22,989 nucleotides of DNA. It comes from Flavobacteriales bacterium CG_4_9_14_3_um_filter_32_8 (GTDB lineage Bacteria > Bacteroidota > Bacteroidia > Flavobacteriales_E > Vicingaceae). The position numbers and the translations under genes are program-made. The stretch covers positions 10,601-33,589 of the forward strand of contig PFUQ01000045.1 in the NCBI GenBank assembly GCA_002790175.1, in the 5' to 3' direction. The notes beneath the pieces are model-generated. The model was not told the origin of the DNA, did not search any database, and worked only from the letters and a program-made list of their open reading frames with translations. Below are positions 1 to 6,609 of the stretch, piece after piece; position 1 is the stretch's first letter, and every line of letters begins with the position of its first letter.

Positions 1-2
1 AA

Positions 3-869
3 AAGATAAATCCAATAAGAAGCAACCTTTCCAGAAGCTCAGAAACAGGATTATTGCTAACTAGCAACCTTGATTTTGTTGGTGCAGGAGTTAATGAAAA
101 TTACAGTAAATCGGTTGTTGTTCAAAAAGGAGAAAAACTAGTGTTGATAGTAAATAATCCAAAAATGAGCCATCAAAATCATACTTTAATTTTACATTAT
201 CCAAAAACAAACCTTAAAGTAGAAGTAAAAGATACCGTTCAGCAAACCGATTTTCAAACCATAAAATACAGTTTATCGATAAAGGATAAAATGACTAAAA
301 AATTGGTGTTAGCTGATGTAAACATTTCAGGATTGAGTAAAAATCCTATTTTTTTAAAAGATGTTAACAATTATGAATCACCGTTATTTAAAAAAAATCA
401 CCATGCAGTTATTAATGTTTCTGCAAAAGGATATTTATTGAGTTCTGTTGAGATAGCTGTTGCTATGAATGAAAAAGAAGTTGTTCACGATGTTTTTTTA
501 GAACCCATTGAAAGTGGGAAAAAAGTAAATTTAAAAACCATTCAGTTTGTTGGAGATCGTGCTGAATTTTTACCTAATGCAGCGAGTGCTTTAAAAAGTT
601 TACTATCATTTATGCAACTAAACAATAGTGTAAGCATCGAAATTGAAGGACATGTGAATGGCCCAGGAAAACCGAATTCTAGTGAATACAAAGAATTATC
701 TAACAACAGAGCCAAAGCTGTAAAATCGTATTTGGTAGAGAATGGAATTAGTGAAAATAGGATTCAATTTGTTGGTTATGGAAATAGTCAAATGTTGTAT
801 CCACAACCAAAAAATTCAGCTGAAATGACGGCAAACAGAAGAGTAGAGATTAAAATTATAGCTAAATGA
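3..869 (+). CDS. OmpA-family cell-envelope protein, 5' end outside window
   Basis: The reading frame is open from base 3, so the true start lies upstream; the first in-window start-like codon, a TTG at 54, is probably internal. The last 110 residues or so form an OmpA C-terminal peptidoglycan-binding domain. Visible signs are a segment around AEFLPNAASALKSLLSFM, a GHVNG turn, a helix with NNRAKAVKSYLVENGI, then RIQFVGYGNS and the closing NRRVEIKI. The N-terminal part (VVVQKGEKLVLIVNNPK, then a paired segment ending VFLEPI) looks like beta-rich extracytoplasmic repeats. Proteins of this kind anchor the outer membrane or a lipoprotein to peptidoglycan. The stop overlaps the next start as ATGA at 866-869, so tsaB is probably translationally coupled. 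The domain call is firm; the specific role is not known. Confidence 0.85.
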   Translation, partial: KINPIRSNLSRSSETGLLLTSNLDFVGAGVNENYSKSVVVQKGEKLVLIVNNPKMSHQNHTLILHYPKTNLKVEVKDTVQQTDFQTIKYSLSIKDKMTKKLVLADVNISGLSKNPIFLKDVNNYESPLFKKNHHAVINVSAKGYLLSSVEIAVAMNEKEVVHDVFLEPIESGKKVNLKTIQFVGDRAEFLPNAASALKSLLSFMQLNNSVSIEIEGHVNGPGKPNSSEYKELSNNRAKAVKSYLVENGISENRIQFVGYGNSQMLYPQPKNSAEMTANRRVEIKIIAK

Positions 870-1954
870 GTATTATTTTAGGAATAGAAACAGCAACAAA
901 AATTTGCTCAGTTGCCATTTCGGATGACGAAAAATTATTGGCAATTAAGGAAGAAGGAGGAGCTTATTCACATGCTGAAAAATTGACCGTTTTTATCCAA
1001 GATGTTTTGAAACAAGCAGGTAAATCGTTACAAGATATCGATGTCGTTGCGGTGAGCAAAGGACCAGGTTCTTATACTGGGTTACGAATTGGAGTTTCTA
1101 CTGCCAAGGGTTTGTGTTATGCCTTAGGAATTCCATTAATTGCAGTTGATACTTTACAGGCAATGGCTAAAAATACCCCACCTAACCTCCCGTCAACTGA
1201 CGGGGAGGGAATGCCACGTTATTATACTACTGATTCTCAGAGGTGGAATTTATTACTCGAAAAAGCAAAAGAACATCGCAAAAAACCTACTGAAGCAGAA
1301 ATGGTTTTATGGAAATTTTTAAGAGCAAAGCAATTAGGGTTTAAATTTAGAAGACAACATCCAGTAGATAGGTTTATTCCAGATTTTGTTTGTATTGAAA
1401 AAAAATTAATAATTGAAGTTGATGGGAAAATTCATGATTTTCAAAAAGAAGAAGATAAGGTTCGCACAGAAATATTAAATGAGAATGGATTTAAAGTAAT
1501 TCGTTTTAAAAATGAAGAAATTATATGCAATATAGACGAGGTGGTCTTAAAAATTATAACACAACTCCAATCTCTCCCCTCAGGGGAGATTAAGAGGGAT
1601 CTTTTATTTTCCCCAATGATAGATGCACGAAGAATGGAAGTTTATACGGCTTTATATGACAAAAATAATAATTTAGTGGAAGAAATCACAGCAAAAATTA
1701 TTGATGAACATTCTTTTGCGGAACATTTAAAAAACAATAAAATTCTCTTTTTTGGAGATGGAGCTGAAAAGTGCAAAGAAGTGTTAAGCAAAAATAAAAA
1801 TGCTCTTTTTTCAGAATTAGGAATGCCCTCAGCAAAAACAATTAATGAAATTGCTCTGCAAAAGTTGAATAAGAAAGAGTTGGAAGATGTTGCTTATTTT
1901 GAGCCTTATTATTTAAAAGATTTTATTGCCACAACAGCAAAAAAATTGCTTTAA
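866..1954 (+). CDS. tsaB: TsaB, t6A tRNA-modification subunit, interrupted in frame by a DUF559 nuclease-like domain
   Basis: TsaB pairs with TsaD in the complex that puts threonylcarbamoyl on A37 of ANN-decoding tRNAs. Residues 1-103 are the N-terminal ASKHA half (ILGIETATKICSVAISDD; SKGPGSYTGLRIGVSTAKG; IPLIAVDTLQAMA). Residues 246-362 are the C-terminal half (PMIDARRMEVYTALYD; FFGDGAEKC; DVAYFEPYYLKDF). Together these make 220 residues, a normal TsaB length. Residues 104-245 are a complete DUF559 domain with LRAKQLGFKFRRQHP, then IPDF (D173), IIEVDG (E184, D186), H190 and GFKVIRFKNEEI. The insertion sits between the helix after TLQAMA and the strand carrying IDARRMEVY, a loop in normal TsaB. 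No frameshift or stop separates the parts, so one 362-residue fusion is predicted. TsaB is normally essential, so the insert is presumably tolerated. The start overlaps the upstream stop (ATGA). Confidence 0.95.
   Translation: MSIILGIETATKICSVAISDDEKLLAIKEEGGAYSHAEKLTVFIQDVLKQAGKSLQDIDVVAVSKGPGSYTGLRIGVSTAKGLCYALGIPLIAVDTLQAMAKNTPPNLPSTDGEGMPRYYTTDSQRWNLLLEKAKEHRKKPTEAEMVLWKFLRAKQLGFKFRRQHPVDRFIPDFVCIEKKLIIEVDGKIHDFQKEEDKVRTEILNENGFKVIRFKNEEIICNIDEVVLKIITQLQSLPSGEIKRDLLFSPMIDARRMEVYTALYDKNNNLVEEITAKIIDEHSFAEHLKNNKILFFGDGAEKCKEVLSKNKNALFSELGMPSAKTINEIALQKLNKKELEDVAYFEPYYLKDFIATTAKKLL
1186..1208. repeat. Left-end palindrome of the tsaB insertion
   Basis: CCTCCCGTCA at 1186-1195 pairs with TGACGGGGAGG at 1198-1208 (one bulged G) around a 2-base loop. 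In frame it encodes part of the linker LPSTDGEG between TsaB and DUF559. The core TCAACTGACGG resembles TCAGCTGACGG in the palindrome at 14808-14851. Confidence 0.75.
1573..1589. repeat. Right-end palindrome of the tsaB insertion
   Basis: TCTCCCCT at 1573-1580 and AGGGGAGA at 1582-1589 form a perfect 8-bp stem around one base. In frame it encodes the linker around SLPSGEI, just before the TsaB C-terminal half resumes. Confidence 0.75.
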
Positions 1955-1990
1955 TTTTCATCGGATGACTTTCAGTCATCCGATGAAAAT
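1954..1990. repeat. Perfect 17-bp inverted repeat between convergent tsaB and the PrcB gene
   Basis: ATTTTCATCGGATGACT at 1954-1970 is perfectly complementary to 1974-1990 around the loop TTC. It begins on the last base of the tsaB stop codon and ends 4 bases before the stop of the convergent lipoprotein gene. It could end transcription from both sides. However, the T-run is on the 5' side and the A-run on the 3' side on both strands, so neither transcript ends in a normal U-tract; a REP-like or RNA-end-protecting role is as likely. Confidence 0.8.
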
Positions 1991-1994
1991 TGTA

Positions 1995-2474
1995 TTATTT
2001 ACAATCAAAAGATTTTTCGATAGTTTTAAAAACTACTTCTTTAGTAGAACTTTTAAGTTCTACCATTTGATAAGGATAAGTCATCATAGATGTGGTTGTG
2101 CAACTTTTTCCTGGACTAGTTTCTAAAATAGTTACAACAATAGTTTTCTCATTTTCTACAATCGAATCAATTTTTATGGAGTAGCCGCCAGAATTTTTTT
2201 CGCCCATAGCAACTAATAAAATCATATTGTTTTTAAAATCAATTTGGGCTGGTTTTGGTTGGTCTGAAAATCTACTAAACGCTGCAGTCCAAGCAGCATT
2301 ATACTCGTTTTGATTGGTGATAATTTTATTGATTTTTTCAGAAAAATCACCATTTAATCCAGCACTTAATTCAACAAAAGGGATAATTTGTGGCTCACTA
2401 GTTATTGGAGTAACAGTTTGTGTTGATTTACAAGAAAATAACACGGTTACTAAAATTATTAAAAATACTCTCAT
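1995..2474 (-). CDS. Lipoprotein with PrcB C-terminal domain
   Basis: 159 residues from the ATG at 2474, chosen because it gives an immediate lipoprotein signal (hydrophobic residues 3-13, lipobox LFSC, Cys15). The frame is open further upstream, but that part overlaps the small lipoprotein gene and adds a charged, non-signal-like stretch. The C-terminal half has the pattern of the PrcB domain: ILLVAMGEKNSGGYSIKIDSI, then VVTILETSPGKSCTTTSMMTYPYQMVEL. PrcB was named as a partner of a spirochaete surface protease; most Bacteroidota members are lipoproteins of unknown role. The gene lies 5 bases after the stop of the 44-residue lipoprotein gene, so the two are likely co-transcribed. Confidence 0.85.
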   Translation of the reverse strand: MRVFLIILVTVLFSCKSTQTVTPITSEPQIIPFVELSAGLNGDFSEKINKIITNQNEYNAAWTAAFSRFSDQPKPAQIDFKNNMILLVAMGEKNSGGYSIKIDSIVENEKTIVVTILETSPGKSCTTTSMMTYPYQMVELKSSTKEVVFKTIEKSFDCK

Positions 2475-2479
2475 GGTTT

Positions 2480-2614
2480 TTACATCACTCCCATAGGAGT
2501 TTTTATACCTCTTTTTCCATTGCATTTTTTATTGCTGGTGCAAGATGTAAAAGCAATTGCAACGACAACTAATAAGATTAAACTTAGCAGTTCTATTTTT
2601 TTAAGGTGTTTCAT
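2480..2614 (-). CDS. Small lipoprotein, 44 residues
   Basis: A short minus-strand gene from the ATG at 2614 to the TAA at 2480-2482. The product starts MKHLKKIELLSL, followed by a hydrophobic segment (residues 9-22) and a lipobox FTSC with Cys25. The mature peptide is only about 20 residues, rich in Lys and Gly, with a second Cys and the tail GIKTPMGVM. A TAnnTTTG promoter box lies at 2629-2636, and the PrcB-domain lipoprotein gene starts 5 bases after the stop, which supports a real two-gene unit. Very small Lys-rich lipoproteins of this shape occur in Bacteroidota; the function is unknown. Confidence 0.7.
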   Translation of the reverse strand: MKHLKKIELLSLILLVVVAIAFTSCTSNKKCNGKRGIKTPMGVM

Positions 2615-2628
2615 GTTTTTAATTTTTA

Positions 2629-2636
2629 CAAAATTA
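2629..2636 (-). promoter_or_regulatory. Bacteroidota -7 box for the small lipoprotein / PrcB unit
   Basis: On the minus strand the bases read TAATTTTG, an exact TAnnTTTG match, 14 bases before the ATG at 2614. No clear -33 TTG element at the usual spacing was seen. Confidence 0.5.
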
Positions 2637-2656
2637 ACAAATTGTGTTCCAAAAAT

Positions 2657-3373
2657 TTAGTGCAAACAAGCTAAGTATTTTTGAATGGTATTTTCTAAGC
2701 CAAAATACAACGAATCGCAAATTAATGCGTGTCCAATAGAAACTTCTAATAATCCAGAAATATTGTTTTTAAAATAGCTTAAATTGGCTAAGTTTAAATC
2801 GTGTCCTGCATTAACTCCAAGTCCAAGTTGATTAGCAAGAATTGCAGCTTTTACAAATGGAGCAATGGCTTCTTCTTTATTTTTAGTAAAATTATCGGCA
2901 TAAGGACCAGTATAGAATTCAATTCTATCCGTTCCAGTAGCAACAGCATTCTCAATGGTTACAATTTCAGTATCCACAAAAATGGAAGTTCTAATTTTGG
3001 CAGCTTTAAATTCAGCAATCACTTCTTTCAGAAAATCTTTTTGTTTGAGCGTGTCCCAACCAGCATTAGAAGTTAACACACCTGGTGGGTCGGGAACCAA
3101 AGTTACTTGCTTGGGTTTAATGGCTAAAACTAATTGAATAAACTTGGTATTTGGAAATCCTTCAATATTAAATTCAGTAGTTACAATGGATTTTAATTCG
3201 TAAACATCGCGATAGGTAATATGTCTTTCATCTGGTCTAGGATGAACAGTAATGCCTTGAGCTCCATATTTTTCGCAATCAATAGCAACTTGCAGCAAGT
3301 TGGGCAAATTATTTCCTCTTGCGTTTCTTAAGGTGGCTATTTTATTAATATTTACACTTAACTTAGTCATCAT
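2657..3373 (-). CDS. pdxJ: Pyridoxine 5'-phosphate synthase PdxJ
   Basis: PdxJ condenses 1-deoxyxylulose 5-phosphate with 3-amino-1-hydroxyacetone 1-phosphate to make pyridoxine 5'-phosphate, the last ring-forming step of DXP-dependent vitamin B6 synthesis. At 238 residues it has the normal length. Landmarks are the N-terminal strand LSVNINKIATLRNARG, the phosphate-binding and catalytic segment ITVHPRPDERHI (His44, Arg50, His51), NIEGFP with Glu71, TLVPDPPG, DRIEFYTGPYA, and VNAGHDLNL with His191. Two adjacent ATG codons exist (3373 and 3370); the second, giving MTKLSVN, may be the true start. No pdxA lies nearby. It is divergent from the CBS-domain gene across a 69-base gap that carries promoter boxes on both strands. 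Confidence 0.95.
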   Translation of the reverse strand: MMTKLSVNINKIATLRNARGNNLPNLLQVAIDCEKYGAQGITVHPRPDERHITYRDVYELKSIVTTEFNIEGFPNTKFIQLVLAIKPKQVTLVPDPPGVLTSNAGWDTLKQKDFLKEVIAEFKAAKIRTSIFVDTEIVTIENAVATGTDRIEFYTGPYADNFTKNKEEAIAPFVKAAILANQLGLGVNAGHDLNLANLSYFKNNISGLLEVSIGHALICDSLYFGLENTIQKYLACLH

Positions 3374-3383
3374 AATAAATTAG

Positions 3384-3391
3384 TAATTTTG
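3384..3391 (+). promoter_or_regulatory. Candidate -7 box for the CBS-protein operon
   Basis: TAATTTTG matches TAnnTTTG exactly, 51 bases before the start at 3443. It faces the opposing pdxJ box at 3417-3424, so the two promoters would overlap. No clear -33 TTG was found. Confidence 0.4.
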
Positions 3392-3416
3392 GCGTAGATA
3401 ATTGTTTATTAAAACA

Positions 3417-3424
3417 CAAAAGTA
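3417..3424 (-). promoter_or_regulatory. Candidate -7 box for pdxJ
   Basis: The minus strand reads TACTTTTG, the same box variant seen before rsgA and metK, with a TTG 16 bases upstream. It lies 43 bases before the pdxJ start. Confidence 0.5.
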
Positions 3425-3442
3425 AAAAACTATTAGCTGACA

Positions 3443-4105
3443 ATGATTGCTTCCGAATTAATATCTTACGATATACCACCTTTAAAGATTTCTGATACTG
3501 GAGCTAAAGCACTGGATTGGATGGAGGAATTTAAAACTTCAGAATTACCAGTTGTTGATAAAGGGAAATATATTGGATTAATTAGTGAGTCGGCAATTTT
3601 AGATAAAAATAAAATTGACAAGTTAATTAAAGAGTATGATTTTACTTTTAATAAACCTCACGCCAACCAAGGACAACATCTTTTCGAGGTTATTGCATTG
3701 ATTGTTCAAAATGATATTAGCGTTCTTCCTGTTGTTAATGAAAGAAATCAATATTTAGGGTTAATTACCATTAAAAGGGTTATTCAATTTTTTTCACAAG
3801 TAGTTTCAGTCGCGAATGTCGGCAGCATTTTAACTCTCGAATTAAATATTAATGATTATTCATTGGCTGAAATTTCTAAGTTAGTTGAATCAGAAGACGC
3901 TAAAATTTTGGCTTCTTTTATAACCTCACTTCCAGATTCAAAAAAAATGGAAGTAACACTAAAAATAAATAAAACTGAAATCAGCAGAATTCTTCACACG
4001 TTTGAAAGATTTAACTACGTGATAGTTGCTTCTTACAACGAAAGTGAGTATCATAAAGACCTTCAAAATAGGTACGATGAATTTATGCGATTTTTAAATC
4101 CTTAA
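3443..4105 (+). CDS. CBS-domain protein
   Basis: 220 residues with two CBS motifs in the N-terminal half. The first covers about residues 8-55 (IPPLKISDTGAKALDWMEEFKTSELPVVDKGKYIGLIS) and the second about 75-125 (LFEVIALIVQNDISVLPVVNERNQYLGLITIKRV). The C-terminal 95 residues lack a second CBS pair; they alternate strands and helices and may be an ACT-like or dimerisation part. CBS pairs usually bind adenosine nucleotides and act as sensors; the partner is unknown. One base separates its stop from the outer-membrane protein gene, and nadK follows, so the three probably form one transcript. Confidence 0.85.
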   Translation: MIASELISYDIPPLKISDTGAKALDWMEEFKTSELPVVDKGKYIGLISESAILDKNKIDKLIKEYDFTFNKPHANQGQHLFEVIALIVQNDISVLPVVNERNQYLGLITIKRVIQFFSQVVSVANVGSILTLELNINDYSLAEISKLVESEDAKILASFITSLPDSKKMEVTLKINKTEISRILHTFERFNYVIVASYNESEYHKDLQNRYDEFMRFLNP

Positions 4106-4106
4106 A

Positions 4107-5513
4107 ATGTTATTTCCAACATTTAAATTTTCGTTGCTGTTGTTTTTTTTATGCAAGCTTTGTAATTTATCTTTTTCACAAGCCGATACCAGCAAAATTA
4201 ATGTAGTGAAAGAAATTAAAATAATAGGCAATAAAACGACCAAAGAAAATATAATTTTAAGAGAAATCCCCTTTAAAATTGGTGACACCATACTTGTTAC
4301 TGATATTAAACAAGTTTTAGAAAGGACAGAAAGCAACTTATTAAATACCTTACTTTTTAACTTTGTTACTGTTGAACCTGTTTATTTTAATAAAACGCTT
4401 ATTTCAATTTACATAACCGTTGAAGAGCGTTGGTATTGGTGGCCAATTCCGATATTTAATGTAGAAGAAGCTAATTTTAATACCTGGTGGATAAATAAAG
4501 ATTTAGATAAAATTAACTATGGTTTATTTATGAGTAAGGAAAATTTTAGAGGAAGAAAAGAAACAATTGCTTTTAAATTTCAAGCGGGTTATACCGAACA
4601 AGTGGGAATAAGATATTCGATTCCTTACATCAACAAAAATAAAACGAACGGTTTAAGTATGAGATTGAGTTACAGCCGAAATCATGAAGCAAATTATAAC
4701 ATTACCAACAATACTATCGATTTTTATAGGTCAGATAAGGAGTATGTAAGAAAAGAAATACAGGCTAATGTTGGTTATGAAATTAGACCTAAATTATATA
4801 ACAAGCATATTTTTCAAGCAGAATTCACCAATGTTCAAGTAGCAGACTCAGTTATTTTGTTAAATAAAGATTATTTGTCGGAAGTTGAAAATAACATGCA
4901 ATTTATAACTCTATACTATACTTTTAAAAGAGATAAACGTAATTTTAAAAGCTACCCAACCACAGGTTATTATTTTGATTTTAATTTAGTAAAAGAGGGA
5001 ATAGGAGTGTTGGACGAGAAGCTTAATTCACTTTATTCTTCTTTTCAAATAAGAAAATATTGGCAATTATCGAATCGATTTTATTTTTCAGGTTCAATAA
5101 AAAGTAAAATAAGTATAAAAAGTAATCCTTACTATTTTTATACTTCTATAGGTTTTACAAATGATTTTATAAGAGGCTATGAACTTTATGCGATTAATGG
5201 AGAACATAATATTATTACAAAAACACAACTACGTTATGCATTAGTTAAAGAAAAAATATTTAAAATAAACTCTATTCCTGCCGATAAATTCAATAAAATA
5301 CCTTTAGCAATTTATTTAGGAACTTATTTCGATTCGGGATATGTTGATTCTCAGATAAATAGTAAAAATAATTCTTTAATGAATACAGCTCTTTATGGAG
5401 GTGGTGTTTCTATTGACTTTGTTAGTTATTACGATGCGGTTTTTCGATTAGAATATTCTATAAATAAGCTCAATGAAACAGGACTCTATCTTCACTTTAT
5501 TGCTCCAATTTAA
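4107..5513 (+). CDS. POTRA-domain outer-membrane beta-barrel protein (BamA/TamA-like)
   Basis: 468 residues. Residues 1-25 are a signal peptide (hydrophobic core ending LSFSQ). Residues 30-110 are one POTRA domain (VVKEIKIIGNKTTKENII, then TDIKQVLERTESNLLNTLLF and VEERWYW). The remainder is rich in alternating hydrophobic and aromatic strands, ending in a final strand with a C-terminal hydrophobic tail, as in D15/Omp85 barrels. BamA has five POTRA domains and about 800 residues, so this is a small relative that may insert or secrete envelope proteins. The start lies one base after the CBS-protein stop, implying coupling. Confidence 0.82.
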   Translation: MLFPTFKFSLLLFFLCKLCNLSFSQADTSKINVVKEIKIIGNKTTKENIILREIPFKIGDTILVTDIKQVLERTESNLLNTLLFNFVTVEPVYFNKTLISIYITVEERWYWWPIPIFNVEEANFNTWWINKDLDKINYGLFMSKENFRGRKETIAFKFQAGYTEQVGIRYSIPYINKNKTNGLSMRLSYSRNHEANYNITNNTIDFYRSDKEYVRKEIQANVGYEIRPKLYNKHIFQAEFTNVQVADSVILLNKDYLSEVENNMQFITLYYTFKRDKRNFKSYPTTGYYFDFNLVKEGIGVLDEKLNSLYSSFQIRKYWQLSNRFYFSGSIKSKISIKSNPYYFYTSIGFTNDFIRGYELYAINGEHNIITKTQLRYALVKEKIFKINSIPADKFNKIPLAIYLGTYFDSGYVDSQINSKNNSLMNTALYGGGVSIDFVSYYDAVFRLEYSINKLNETGLYLHFIAPI

Positions 5514-5553
5514 ATTATTGATTAATTTCACAACATAATAAAACGTAACAATA

Positions 5554-6429
5554 GTGAAAATTGCGATATACGGTAAAAGAGTAATTGACAATTATTTGCC
5601 ATTAATTCCTGTTCTTTTTGAAAATTTATTAAAAAGGAAAGTAACACTTTTGGTTTACAAACCTTTCTACGATTTTCTAAGCCAGCAAATAGAATTAGAT
5701 AAAAAACTAAAAACCTTCAATGACGATAAAGACATTTATGATGTGAATTATTTGTTTAGCATTGGAGGAGATGGAACTCTTTTAGACACTATTACTTTTG
5801 TGAAAGATAAAGATATTCCGATTTTAGGCATTAATACTGGACGATTAGGATTTTTAACCAGCATATCAACCGAAGAAATTGATGAAGCAATTGATGCTAT
5901 TTTTGCAAGAAAATTTTATTTAGACACTCGAACATTATTGAGCTTGCAAACTGATAACAATTTATTTGGAGATGATAATTATGCGTTAAATGAAATTACC
6001 TTACAGAAAAAAGATAGTTCTTCCATGATTACTATTCATGCCTATTTGGGTGATGAGTTTTTAAATTCCTATTGGGCTGACGGTTTGATTATTTCAACTC
6101 CTACAGGTTCTACCGCCTATTCATTAAGTTGTGGTGGACCTATTATTTTGCCAAGTTCAGGCAACATTATCATCAACCCCATAGCTCCACATAATTTAAA
6201 TGTTTGTCCCATTGTTATCCCAGATGATATTGAATTAACCTTAAAAACAGAAGGGCGAACAGGTAATTTTTTGGTGGCGTTAGATTCTCGATCTTATACC
6301 GTTCCTTTTAAAACAGTATTAAAAATTAAAAAAGCGAAACATACCATCAACATCATTAGGTTCGAAAAGAATAGCTTTTTAAATACGCTACGAACAAAAT
6401 TAATGTGGGGATTAGATAAAAGAAATTAA
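5554..6429 (+). CDS. nadK: NAD kinase
   Basis: Phosphorylates NAD to NADP using ATP or polyphosphate; the only cytoplasmic source of NADP in most bacteria. 291 residues, normal for the family. Landmarks are LFSIGGDGTLLDT (GGDG at 71-74, with the catalytic Asp), GINTGRLGFLTS, ALNEITLQ, YWADGLIISTPTGSTAYSLSCGGPI, and APHNLNVCPIVIPDD. The start is a GTG at 5554, which places MKIAIYGK at the N-terminus as in homologues. It is the third gene of the CBS protein / POTRA-barrel / nadK run; the gap to the barrel gene is 40 bases. Confidence 0.96.
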   Translation: MKIAIYGKRVIDNYLPLIPVLFENLLKRKVTLLVYKPFYDFLSQQIELDKKLKTFNDDKDIYDVNYLFSIGGDGTLLDTITFVKDKDIPILGINTGRLGFLTSISTEEIDEAIDAIFARKFYLDTRTLLSLQTDNNLFGDDNYALNEITLQKKDSSSMITIHAYLGDEFLNSYWADGLIISTPTGSTAYSLSCGGPIILPSSGNIIINPIAPHNLNVCPIVIPDDIELTLKTEGRTGNFLVALDSRSYTVPFKTVLKIKKAKHTINIIRFEKNSFLNTLRTKLMWGLDKRN

Positions 6430-6475
6430 TTTACTAAAAACGGGGTAAATTGTTACATAGTTAAATAAAAGGTTG

Positions 6476-6531
6476 GAAGTCCGAAGTCCGAAGACGGAAG
6501 CACTTCGGTCTTCGGACTTCGGACTTCCGAC
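6476..6531. repeat. 7-nt-phased inverted repeat array (8 heptads)
   Basis: Eight consecutive heptads in strict register. The first four begin GAA (GAAGTCC twice, then two variants) and the last four begin TTC (TTCGGTC, TTCGGAC twice, TTCCGAC). The halves are reverse complements, giving a stem of about 25 bp with one mismatch (6475-6501 against 6502-6528). It lies between nadK and pssA and could end the nadK transcript, although no T-run follows. See similar phasing at 9430-9464 and 11830-11913. Confidence 0.85.
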
Positions 6532-6584
6532 AAAAAAATAATGTATAAATTCATCCCATTCTCAGTGTAACATCATTAATTGAT

Positions 6585-6592
6585 TAAATTTG
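6585..6592 (+). promoter_or_regulatory. -7 box of the pssA-tadA operon
   Basis: TAAATTTG matches TAnnTTTG, 17 bases before the ATG at 6610. Transcription from here would begin after the alternative TTG start at 6580, which supports the ATG as the pssA start. No good -33 element was found. Confidence 0.5.
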
Positions 6593-6609
6593 TAGACTTA
6601 ATTAAAAAA

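Larger units (their letters stand above)
1175..1600 (+). mobile_element. In-frame DUF559 insertion module inside tsaB
   Basis: About 426 bases with no counterpart in normal TsaB. The ends carry 15-base imperfect terminal inverted repeats: CCCACCTAACCTCCC at 1177-1191, and the complement of CCCTCTTAATCTCCC at 1584-1598 (12 of 15 match). Just inside each end is a hairpin (1186-1208 and 1573-1589). The coding part is a full DUF559 domain, a PD-(D/E)XK endonuclease-like family related in fold to Vsr, with its presumed catalytic D, E and D residues present. Its length keeps the host frame. Exact borders and any target duplication cannot be fixed without an uninterrupted homologue. I infer a mobile or formerly mobile nuclease-coding element. 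It is not an intein, because no splicing motifs are present. Confidence 0.75.

Noticed and set aside
2..64. Frame 2 at the window start as the C-terminus of an upstream gene
   Set aside because: The Lys-rich frame ends at 62-64 but shows no family pattern, while frame 3 joins the OmpA-family protein without a break.
1175..1600. The tsaB insertion as an intein
   Set aside because: No Cys or Ser opens the insert, there is no His-Asn at its end, and no intein block motifs occur; 142 residues are just the DUF559 domain plus linkers.
1954..1990. A standard intrinsic terminator after tsaB
   Set aside because: The stem is perfect, but T's lie 5' and A's 3' on both strands, so no U-tract forms; kept as an inverted repeat only.
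2801..3137. Open frames antisense to pdxJ
   Set aside because: They lie wholly inside the well-supported pdxJ gene and show no family pattern; treated as shadows of its codon use.
6580..6609. TTG at 6580 as the pssA start
   Set aside because: A TAnnTTTG box at 6585-6592 lies inside that extension, and MKNQIPNAITT is the usual family N-terminus.
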